Shown here: positions 1 through 6,116 of the stretch, one piece after another
Layout of the letters: every line of letters starts with the position of its first letter
Numbering within the stretch: position 1 is the first letter of the stretch
DNA from: Candidatus Zhuqueibacterota bacterium
GTDB taxonomy: Bacteria > SM23-31
Assembly (NCBI GenBank): GCA_022562855.1
Contig: JADFON010000063.1
Span: forward strand, 1-8,350
Direction of reading: 5' to 3'
Length of the DNA stretch: 8,350 bases
The notes under the pieces: generated by a model
Database searches by the model: none
What the model saw: only the letters and a program-made list of their open reading frames with translations
What the model was told of the DNA's origin: nothing
Made by a program: the position numbers and the translations under genes

Positions 1-1005
1 TATAGTTATTCTGAATTAGAAGGGTAGATTTCAAAAACCACTTACGATGATGAAAACAACTTTAGACAGAATTCATTGGGTTTGTTTTCAGAGCTATCAT
101 ATGAACCGCACAAAGATTTCAGTATTCATGTTGGAGCACGGCTACAATATGATAATTTAACCCGGGAAACGCATGTAAATCCAACTTTTTCGTTTTCAGT
201 AAAAAACAAAAATAACTTTACGTTTTTTGGGGCTGCGGGTATCTATCATCAGCCGCCTTCTTATACAGAACTAAGGTCGGCTAATTCTAATAATCTTATC
301 CAATTCAAAAATCAGAATTCTTATCAGTTATCGTTTGGAATTCAAAAAGAAACACAGCATGGCGGTCATTTTAAAATTGAAAACTACTATAAATATAGCT
401 TAAATACTCTCCCATACATATTCGAAAACGGCAGGTACAGGTACGAGCATGATAAAACAGGAAAAGCTTATGCATTAGGAAGCGACATAAGCATATCCGG
501 CAACCTGAACAGTGAAGTATATGGAATTGTAAGCTACGGTTACTTAATTGCTAAAGAAAAAACCGTTGGAGAAAACGTGAATTGGATACCCCGTTCTACC
601 GACAGACGGCATACCGTAAAGACAGGGCTCATCCACACAGTAAAAGGTATGTCAGGCATAAAAGTGCATTTTAATTTGACCTTTGGATTGGGTTATCCTT
701 ATACGCCTAAATTTCTTAAATATAACGAACCAACGAATCGTTACTATCTGGAAAACGGCAAAAAAAATTCCGGTCGCTATCCTTTTTACCGTAGATTGGA
801 TATCAGGTGGAGTAAGACCATCAATAAACTGAACTTAAATAATATGATTTATAACGGAGAGTTTTATTTTGAATTGCTCAATATATGGAATTTTCGAAAC
901 ACTTTAGAATATAAATGGGAATATTTTATACCGAATACCGTTGTACGGGAACCGGTATTCCTGACGCCGCGTATGGTAGGTATCGGAATAAAATTGAGTT
1001 TTTAA
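1..1005 (+). CDS. TonB-dependent outer-membrane receptor, C-terminal beta-barrel part (5' end outside window; in-frame TAG at 25-27)
   Basis: This is the 3' end of an outer-membrane receptor that would import a ligand such as a metal chelate, vitamin or glycan using TonB energy; the ligand cannot be told. The translation is a run of alternating-residue, aromatic-rich beta strands of the TonB receptor barrel. It contains a GYPYTP turn, then a YPFYRRLDIRWSK strand, a late ELLNIWN strand, and a C-terminal GIGIKLSF ending in Phe, the usual outer-membrane assembly signal. No plug domain or TonB box is visible because the gene begins upstream. Frame 1 is open from the window edge to a TAG at 25-27, then continues in the same barrel style to TAA at 1003-1005. 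The first possible start after the TAG is a TTG at 76, inside barrel sequence with no convincing ribosome site, so it is unlikely to be a real start. The gene is either a nonsense-mutated pseudogene or carries a sequencing error. It converges on the minus-strand gene ending at 1038. Confidence 0.82.
25..27 (+). other. In-frame amber stop inside TonB receptor reading frame
   Basis: Frame 1 reads YSYSELEG, then TAG, then ISKTTYDDENN and onward into clear receptor barrel sequence. The other two plus frames also hit stops within the first 20 bases (TAG at 3-5 and TAG at 17-19), so a simple frameshift does not explain the break. A single change from TGG (Trp) or CAG (Gln) would produce it. Confidence 0.75.
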
Positions 1006-1037
1006 CTTTATAAACGTTATTCTTGAATAATTGGGCA

Positions 1038-1643
1038 TTATTTCAAATCACGTTTTTGAAGTGCTTTTGTTTGTTTTTTCTGTGTATAGATATAATCCCC
1101 GGTTTCGGAGTCGTTCCAGTCTGCCGCGTTAGCCGTAAGGTGAAACACTACAAGTCCTTGTGGTGACATCGGAGAGGTCCATTCCAGTGACCAGCGTGCA
1201 GTGTCAGACTTAACGTTTTCTGCACCGGCTATAGTATGACGCGCATAGAGGATGTCATTTTCCACATCGATTGCTGCATTTTTATCAATTGTCTTTAGTC
1301 TGCCCGCCTGTTTTCCTATCGACTCTCCCGATTGATACCGGGCTGACATCTGGAATCCCGCGCGTTCGGTCCCCGGTCTTGTCAGCATGATTCTTACTAT
1401 GTACTTTTCACCCGGTTTGTAAGAATCGGGAATGCCGTCCATGGTCAGTGTTCCGCCATCAGTGTTCAATGGAAATTCAGAATGGCAGACTGTCTGACAG
1501 GTAGGTTCCCCGAATCCTCCCGTGTGAGCGGGTGGGGGTCTGTCAAGGTACAGCGACCCGGTAAGAAACGCAGGGATAATCATTATCATCATCCCCGCGA
1601 TAAGAAACGTAAGTAATTTTTGAGCCATATTTTGTATAATCAT
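1038..1643 (-). CDS. Exported choice-of-anchor V/Reeler-like protein with a C-x3-C-H motif
   Basis: A 201-residue protein of unknown exact function. Residues 8-30 are a hydrophobic signal peptide or N-terminal anchor, so it acts outside the cytoplasm. Residues 40-56 carry a Gly-rich stretch and Cys49-x3-Cys53-His54. In the related choice-of-anchor V proteins the equivalent site often resembles a c-type haem motif (CxxCH); here there are three residues between the cysteines. Residues 75-175 look like the Reeler/choice-of-anchor beta-sandwich: a PGEKYIVRI strand, then AGFQMSAR, then VVFHLTANAADWN followed by GDYIYT, which is a typical end for this family. The start is uncertain: Met1 (1643) and Met6 (1628) are both possible, neither has a clear Shine-Dalgarno site, and either gives a signal peptide. 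It lies downstream of the propeller gene on the same strand but beyond a terminator. Haem binding is inference; a disulfide or metal site is also possible. Confidence 0.75.
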   Translation of the reverse strand: MIIQNMAQKLLTFLIAGMMIMIIPAFLTGSLYLDRPPPAHTGGFGEPTCQTVCHSEFPLNTDGGTLTMDGIPDSYKPGEKYIVRIMLTRPGTERAGFQMSARYQSGESIGKQAGRLKTIDKNAAIDVENDILYARHTIAGAENVKSDTARWSLEWTSPMSPQGLVVFHLTANAADWNDSETGDYIYTQKKQTKALQKRDLK

Positions 1644-1670
1644 TGGTTATCGAATTCACAAAATAAAAAA

Positions 1671-1705
1671 AGGGCAGGAAATTTACAACATATAAATCCT
1701 GCCCT
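1671..1705 (-). terminator. Intrinsic terminator of the beta-propeller gene
   Basis: AGGGCAGGA (1671-1679) pairs perfectly with TCCTGCCCT (1697-1705), and the inner TTTA/TAAA (1682-1685/1693-1696) extends the hairpin past a two-base bulge. On the minus strand the stem is followed directly by a T-rich run, seen as A-rich sequence at 1659-1670 on the plus strand. It sits 17 bases beyond the stop codon of the propeller gene and 27 bases before the most upstream start of the next minus-strand gene, so that gene either depends on read-through or has its own promoter. Confidence 0.85.
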
Positions 1706-1722
1706 GAAAAATCATCCGGTTA

Positions 1723-2721
1723 CTATTTGATCTTTGCCCTGCCAATATAATTCGTATCGGTCCCGAACCAGATCTCCTGTTTCGGTTGGTGATAGTACAT
1801 GTGACGAACGGTGCCGCCGCCGCTTTCGATGGCGGTATTGCTGATAAATTTCTCAGTTTCGGGATCGAATCCGACAAACATATTGGGTCTGATGCCCGAT
1901 TCAACGTACCAAATTCTACCCTTATCATCGGAAGCCATTCCGTAAGCACGGGCGCCTTCACCGCCTGGAGAAGCCCATTCTTTGAATATTTTGGTTTTCG
2001 GATTATACTGTCCCAGCATTCCCTTTGCATAATCGACATAATAGATCATGCCGTCAGGCGTAATTTCCAACCGTCTCGGTCTTGCGTCCGCCCTTGGGAG
2101 TTCGATCTCTTTTAGTTTCATGGTCTTTGCATCGATAGCGGCAAATTTATTGGTACCGAATAATACTACCCAGGGATTGTCCTGTGCATCGATTTTTATA
2201 CCGTAGGGAAGTCCTCTTTGCGTTGGCACGGTAATAAGGTGAACTTTGCCTGTTTTCGTTTCGAGTTTGCCTATCATGTTACTTCGCTGCATTGTAAACC
2301 AAATGTCGCCTTCGCTGTTAAACACCAGTGTGTGCGGGTCTCGAGCCGCCGGATCGGGCATCGGATATTTGGTTATCTTACCGGTGGCGGGATCGAGTTT
2401 GCCGATGTGCGCCTGCGAGTTCCCAGCATACCATACCATTCCGTCGTCACTAACAATTAGATTGTGAGGTCCAGCGCCGTCGCCAAGATCAAATCGTGTG
2501 AATTTCCCCGTTTCCGGTTCAAGATAAGCTACATAATGAGACCTTTGACCGACAAACCAAACCTTGCCGTCATTCGCGACGAACGGATCGCGGGGTCGAG
2601 AGTTTTCCCACGGTACGAGCCATTCCTTTAATTCAACTGCATCGTCCGCTGCAGTAGTAATTACCGGACTGTCACCGAAAAGCAACAATAGTGATAAAGC
2701 TAATAATAAAATTAAATGCAT
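1723..2721 (-). CDS. Exported seven-bladed beta-propeller of the Vgb ('streptogramin lyase') fold
   Basis: A 332-residue secreted or periplasmic protein. Residues 1-25 form a signal peptide rich in Leu. About seven repeats of roughly 42 residues follow (approx. 40-80, 83-122, 127-167, 169-212, 213-252, 256-300, 303-332). Each has the pattern small-Pro-His/Tyr-x-hydrophobic, D/E-G-x-hydrophobic-W-hydrophobic and a GKL-D-P-x-TGK turn, typical of Vgb-like propellers. Virginiamycin B lyase from Staphylococcus uses His270 and Glu284, spaced 14 residues in one repeat. Here His86, His130 and His307 are followed at +14 by Gly, Met and Thr, and the one Glu in that place (Glu274) pairs with Tyr260. Antibiotic lyase activity is therefore unlikely, despite the usual automatic name. 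The ATG at 2721 is supported by GGGAGG seven bases upstream on the minus strand. It is divergent from the methyltransferase gene and appears richer in G+C than its flanks. Confidence 0.85.
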   Translation of the reverse strand: MHLILLLALSLLLLFGDSPVITTAADDAVELKEWLVPWENSRPRDPFVANDGKVWFVGQRSHYVAYLEPETGKFTRFDLGDGAGPHNLIVSDDGMVWYAGNSQAHIGKLDPATGKITKYPMPDPAARDPHTLVFNSEGDIWFTMQRSNMIGKLETKTGKVHLITVPTQRGLPYGIKIDAQDNPWVVLFGTNKFAAIDAKTMKLKEIELPRADARPRRLEITPDGMIYYVDYAKGMLGQYNPKTKIFKEWASPGGEGARAYGMASDDKGRIWYVESGIRPNMFVGFDPETEKFISNTAIESGGGTVRHMYYHQPKQEIWFGTDTNYIGRAKIK

Positions 2722-2728
2722 AACGCAT

Positions 2729-2734
2729 CCTCCC
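2729..2734 (-). promoter_or_regulatory. Strong Shine-Dalgarno site of the beta-propeller gene
   Basis: The minus strand reads GGGAGG, then seven bases, then the ATG at 2721-2719. It fixes the start just before the signal peptide and is stronger than the ribosome sites of most other genes here. Confidence 0.8.
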
Positions 2735-2795
2735 GCTTTATATATTATTTTTTTGTTATTTGCTGTGGTTTGATTCGATTGTGATGTTATTTCGT

Positions 2796-2811
2796 AATTA
2801 CAATTGTAATT
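2796..2811. promoter_or_regulatory. 16-bp perfect palindrome in divergent intergenic region, candidate operator
   Basis: AATTACAATTGTAATT is identical to its reverse complement. It lies in the 242-base AT-rich region between the divergent propeller and methyltransferase genes, 75 bases upstream of the propeller ATG and about 150 bases upstream of the methyltransferase ATG. The form (TTACAATTGTAA core) suits a dimeric regulator, but no regulator gene is adjacent and AT-rich palindromes can arise by chance. A TACTTTTG at 2931-2938 resembles the Bacteroidetes -7 element (TAnnTTTG), but no matching -33 TTTG is present, so the promoter remains unassigned. Confidence 0.4.
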
Positions 2812-2963
2812 TACACCACTACTTCATTTTATACAATGTTACATTTGAAAAATTCACATTAATGAAGGTTATAAGGTTTGAATTAAAGAAGGCAAGCCGA
2901 ATAAAGTCTCCTTAATCAAAAAACACTTTATACTTTTGATAATTTTCTTTATTTTTAATAATC

Positions 2964-3698
2964 ATGGATTGGTATGAAAAATGGTTCGGGCAGGATTACC
3001 TGGACGTCTATACTCACAGGAGTGAGAAAGAGGCGGAAGAGTTTATCAATACTCTTGAAAAGATTCTGTCACTGCAGCCGGAACAGAAATTACTCGATCT
3101 TTGTTGTGGAACGGGCAGGTATTCCTTGGCATTGGCTCAGCGAGGTTACGTGGTCACGGGTCTGGACTTGTCGTCCCGCTTAATCGACTTTGCTAAGAAA
3201 AGATCGAAAGAACTTGGCGTCAAAGTTGATTTCATTGTCAGGGATATGCGTGATATACCGTTTTCCGGTTATTTTGACGGAATTCTGAATATGTTTACTT
3301 CGTTCGGATATTTTGAAACAGATTCGGAGAACGAAAAGGTTATCATGGCGGCTTCGAATGCTTTAAAAAAAGACGGTTGGTTTGTGCTCGACTATCTTAA
3401 CCGTGAAAATATTATACAAAACTTTCAGGAATTTGATGAACAAAAAAAAGAAAACGTCCTGATTCAGCAGAAGAGAAAACTAAACTTTGACACAAACCGG
3501 ATTGAAAAAGTAATAACTATTACAAGAAATGATTCGACAAAGGAGTATTCCGAATCGGTTAAAATGTATTCTCACGATGATTTGGAACAAATGTACCGTA
3601 TTAATAATATAAGGTTAACGCATAAATTCGGAAATTATGACGGAACACCGCTCGATAACGTTTCACCGAGAGCTATATTGATAGGGAGAAAGATGTGA
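2964..3698 (+). CDS. Class I SAM-dependent methyltransferase, candidate bacillithiol N-methyltransferase
   Basis: A 244-residue soluble methyltransferase with the seven-strand Rossmann fold. Motif I is LLDLCCGTGRYS (43-54), the acidic end of strand 2 is GLDLS (66-70), RDMRDIPF (93-100) is the motif preceding strand 4, FDGILNMFTSFGYF (104-117) is motif II, and LKKDGWFVLDY (134-144) is motif III. The C-terminal half (about 150-244) is a beta-rich cap that probably decides the substrate. The stop codon overlaps the GTG start of bshC by four bases, so the two are translationally coupled and very likely work in one pathway. In Chlorobaculum tepidum a SAM methyltransferase (NmbA) makes N-methyl-bacillithiol; by context this gene is a good candidate for the same job. 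The substrate is inference, and the family is too broad to prove it from motifs. The ATG at 2964 has no clear Shine-Dalgarno site. Confidence 0.9.
   Translation: MDWYEKWFGQDYLDVYTHRSEKEAEEFINTLEKILSLQPEQKLLDLCCGTGRYSLALAQRGYVVTGLDLSSRLIDFAKKRSKELGVKVDFIVRDMRDIPFSGYFDGILNMFTSFGYFETDSENEKVIMAASNALKKDGWFVLDYLNRENIIQNFQEFDEQKKENVLIQQKRKLNFDTNRIEKVITITRNDSTKEYSESVKMYSHDDLEQMYRINNIRLTHKFGNYDGTPLDNVSPRAILIGRKM
3683..3688 (+). promoter_or_regulatory. Shine-Dalgarno site selecting the GTG start of bshC
   Basis: AGGGAG lies inside the last codons of the methyltransferase gene, six bases before the GTG at 3695. The arrangement ATGTGA holds the last Met codon, the GTG start and the TGA stop together, a classic translational-coupling junction. 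Confidence 0.75.
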
Positions 3699-5281
3699 TT
3701 CAATCAGTACCGTACAACCAAATCTCCGGTTATTCAAAATTGTTTCTTGATTATGTCAATGATTATGACCGCGTTCAGGAATTTTTTAACGGAAAATCCG
3801 GAGATAACAGCACATGGACAGATCAAATAAAAAGATGTCGTCAGCGTGATTACAACCGTGATGAACTAATAAATATTCTTTTTAAACAAAACAAAAGCGC
3901 GACGTTAAAAAAGGCGGTCGTAAAACAAATTGAAAAACTTCGTAATCCCGACAGCGTTGTAATTGTTACCGGACAGCAAGCGGGTCTTTTCTGGGGTCCG
4001 CTTTATACGGTCTATAAAGCGCTGACGACGGTAAAAATGGCAGCGACTATCGAGAAACAGTACAAAGTACCTGTTGTCCCGGTGTTTTGGTTAGAAGTAG
4101 ATGACCATGATTTTGATGAAGTCCGGCAGTTTACTATAATGCTTCCCTCTGGTGAAGTAAGAAAGTTTGAGTATGACGACGGTGAAAGCGAAAAATCGGT
4201 CCCGGTTAACAATCGAATTATTACCGATAATATTTCTCCTGTCTTTGATGAAGTTTCCACGTTTTTCGGAACTTCCGAAATCGGCAGAAAAGTGATTAGG
4301 GATTTACGGAAAATTTACCAACCGGGTCGAAGTTTGAGTGAGGCTTTCATTTTATTTTTCCGAAAGTATTTTCCCGGAGTCCCTTTAGTGTTCTTCAATC
4401 CGGCTGACGTCGAAGTAAAACGTATGGCTCACAATTTCTTCCAAAACGCAATTTCCCGGCATGATAACATCCATGAGGAAATCGAAAAACAAACAAAAGA
4501 GTTGGTGCGGATTCAATACAGTCCGCAGGTTGAACTGAGACCGGACGTTTCCCACTTCTTTCATGTAGAGGATGGAGAACGCCGCCGCGTGGATTTGTCA
4601 TTGATTGCTAAGGGGATAAACAAGGAGCATAGCGAAACGTTAAGCGTTGATGTTCTGCTGCGACCGTTGTTGCAGGATTATTTGCTTCCTAATATAGCAT
4701 ATATAGGGGGACCTTCGGAGATATCTTATATAGCGCAATTAAAAGGAGTTTATTCACTACTTGAAATACCTATGCCATTGATTGTACCCCGCTGGAGTGG
4801 TACTATAATCGAACGGAAAGCTCTGAAATTTCTGAAAAAAATTAATTTCGATCCTGTTCGGATTGTCGAAGGTAATGGCAAGGAAATACTTTCTGAGATA
4901 ATTGAGAGCGCTTCCGGGAAGCAATTTCGCGGAAAATTTGAAAAGGCTTACACGCAGTTACGGCAAAGGCTCGATGAAATCAGGGAAATTGGAAAATCAC
5001 TTGATATTTCATTGGTCGGAATGGTGGACAATTCCGAGCAAAAAATGAAATATCAGCTTGATAAGATTGAGGGACGGTATCAGAATGCGCTTCAGGCGGC
5101 TAACAAAATCGCGGCAGACAGGTCTGCCAGGACGATGAATACTATTGTGCCCGGAAACAATATGCAGGAAAGAACCTTTTCAATTTTGAACTATTTGCTG
5201 AGATATGGTAAGGATTTCCCCAAATTTCTTGCTAAAACCGTTTCTGTTCAGACCGATAAACATCATATATTGGAGTATTGA
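3695..5281 (+). CDS. bshC: Bacillithiol synthase BshC (cysteine-adding enzyme)
   Basis: BshC carries out the last core step of bacillithiol synthesis in the cytoplasm, joining L-cysteine to glucosaminyl-malate. The 528 residues match the family's usual length (about 540). Recognisable blocks are VTGQQAGLFWGPLYT (91-105), the VFW...DDHD block (130-139), LLRPLLQDYLLPNIAYIGGP (321-340) followed by EISYIAQL, and the C-terminal QERTFSILNYLLRYG (491-505). Residues about 405-480 are a charged helical region consistent with the family's coiled coil, which mediates dimerisation. The start is GTG at 3695, overlapping the upstream stop by four bases and preceded by AGGGAG; translation from it gives a normal N-terminus (MIQSVPY). 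The stop TGA at 5279-5281 is one base from the bshB1 ATG. Its place between a methyltransferase and the deacetylase indicates one thiol operon. No frameshift or missing block is seen. Confidence 0.96.
   Translation: MIQSVPYNQISGYSKLFLDYVNDYDRVQEFFNGKSGDNSTWTDQIKRCRQRDYNRDELINILFKQNKSATLKKAVVKQIEKLRNPDSVVIVTGQQAGLFWGPLYTVYKALTTVKMAATIEKQYKVPVVPVFWLEVDDHDFDEVRQFTIMLPSGEVRKFEYDDGESEKSVPVNNRIITDNISPVFDEVSTFFGTSEIGRKVIRDLRKIYQPGRSLSEAFILFFRKYFPGVPLVFFNPADVEVKRMAHNFFQNAISRHDNIHEEIEKQTKELVRIQYSPQVELRPDVSHFFHVEDGERRRVDLSLIAKGINKEHSETLSVDVLLRPLLQDYLLPNIAYIGGPSEISYIAQLKGVYSLLEIPMPLIVPRWSGTIIERKALKFLKKINFDPVRIVEGNGKEILSEIIESASGKQFRGKFEKAYTQLRQRLDEIREIGKSLDISLVGMVDNSEQKMKYQLDKIEGRYQNALQAANKIAADRSARTMNTIVPGNNMQERTFSILNYLLRYGKDFPKFLAKTVSVQTDKHHILEY
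5272..5275 (+). promoter_or_regulatory. Shine-Dalgarno site selecting the bshB1 start at 5283
   Basis: GGAG lies seven bases before ATG 5283, inside the end of bshC. An in-frame ATG at 5205 would add 26 residues that only overlap bshC in another frame and do not resemble the family, so 5283 is the better start. Confidence 0.75.
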
Positions 5282-5282
5282 T

Positions 5283-5996
5283 ATGCCTGATGATAAGCGC
5301 GTTGACGTATTAGCCATTGCAGCTCATCCGGACGATGTTGAAATGGGATGCGGGGGTACGGTTGCAAAGCTCGATAAAATGGGATATTCTGTGGGTATAT
5401 TGAATCTGACCAACGGTGAAATCGGGACCCGGGGCACGAAAAACATAAGAAATGAAGAAGCGAAGATCGCCATGAATATTCTGAATGTGAAATTTCTTAC
5501 GATCCTGGATTTGGGGGACGGGCATTTAATGAACGACGAGTCTAATAGAAAAACAGTCGTTCAGGAAATTCGTCACAGCAAGCCTAAAGTTGTTATGGTT
5601 TCTCATAAATTCGACGACCATCCTGACCATGTTCAATGTGCAAGTCTTGTCAAGGACGCGGTATATCTATCCGGAGTGCAAAACTATGTTCGGGACAGCG
5701 AATATCACAGGGTAAAAGGATTGATTTATTATATGTGCAGGGGAGAATTTCACCCCACGTTTATAGTTGATATCACCGACGAATTTGACAAGAAGATGGA
5801 AGCAATTAAAGCGTACGGCTCCCAATTTTATAAAAAAGATTCAAAAGAACCGCAAACCGCACTGAGCGATCCGGAATTTCTCAATATATTTGAGACGAGG
5901 GGGAGGTATTACGGCAGAATGATAGGCTGCAGATACGGTGAACCCTTTTTTGCAAAGTATCCGCCTAAAATAATCGATCCTGTCGCTCTATTTTAA
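5283..5996 (+). CDS. bshB1: Bacillithiol biosynthesis N-deacetylase BshB1 (LmbE/PIG-L family)
   Basis: A zinc-dependent cytoplasmic deacetylase that removes the acetyl group from GlcNAc-malate to give GlcN-malate, the substrate of BshC. With start 5283 it has 237 residues, normal for the family. The zinc site is visible: AHPDD at 14-18 (His15 and Asp18 as ligands, Asp17 the likely catalytic base) and DDHPDH at 111-116 (His116 the third ligand). This matches the His12/Asp15/His113 arrangement of the Bacillus enzyme with a shift of three. NLTNGEIGTRGT (41-52), with the following Arg56 and Glu-Glu-Ala (58-60), is the family's second conserved block. The central LGDG (77-80) and the C-terminal ETRGRYYG (204-211) also fit BshB1. 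It follows bshC by one base and closes the operon; 120 bases separate it from ffh. Other LmbE deacetylases (mycothiol or GlcNAc-PI type) are possible in principle, but the partner bshC makes the assignment firm. Confidence 0.93.
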   Translation: MPDDKRVDVLAIAAHPDDVEMGCGGTVAKLDKMGYSVGILNLTNGEIGTRGTKNIRNEEAKIAMNILNVKFLTILDLGDGHLMNDESNRKTVVQEIRHSKPKVVMVSHKFDDHPDHVQCASLVKDAVYLSGVQNYVRDSEYHRVKGLIYYMCRGEFHPTFIVDITDEFDKKMEAIKAYGSQFYKKDSKEPQTALSDPEFLNIFETRGRYYGRMIGCRYGEPFFAKYPPKIIDPVALF

Positions 5997-6029
5997 GAAG
6001 GGTGAATTTGTAAATGAAGATACGGTTTA

Positions 6030-6059
6030 TTGACATAAAACTGTTTGGAATTAAATAAT
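6030..6059 (+). promoter_or_regulatory. Candidate sigma-70-type promoter for ffh
   Basis: TTGACA (6030-6035), an 18-base spacer, then AATAAT (6054-6059, five of six matches to the -10 consensus), all in the 120-base gap between bshB1 and ffh. It suggests ffh is transcribed independently of the thiol operon. The -10 lies in AT-rich sequence where chance matches are common, and I see no GC-rich terminator after bshB1. Confidence 0.45.
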
Positions 6060-6116
6060 TATTTATTTACATTATCAAGCTTATATCCATGATAAATATT
6101 TGTAAGATTTGAGATT

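Noticed and set aside
76-1005. Complete gene starting at TTG 76
   Set aside because: The TTG lies inside beta-barrel sequence that clearly continues upstream, with no signal peptide or plug domain and no good ribosome site; it is only the first possible start after the TAG.
1683-2039. 118-residue minus-strand reading frame
   Set aside because: It overlaps the propeller gene in another frame, has low-complexity Arg/Ser/Ile-rich sequence and no recognisable family; shadow frame.
1786-2115. 109-residue plus-strand reading frame
   Set aside because: Antisense to the propeller gene, without domain or ribosome site; shadow of the repeat composition.
5205-5282. N-terminal extension of BshB1 from ATG 5205
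   Set aside because: It overlaps bshC by 77 bases and gives residues unlike the family; the ATG at 5283 has a proper GGAG site and family-like N-terminus.
6052-6065. 14-base palindrome TAAATAATTATTTA before ffh
   Set aside because: Made only of A and T in a very AT-rich gap, overlapping the proposed -10; likely chance, and no U-run/GC stem to make a terminator for bshB1.
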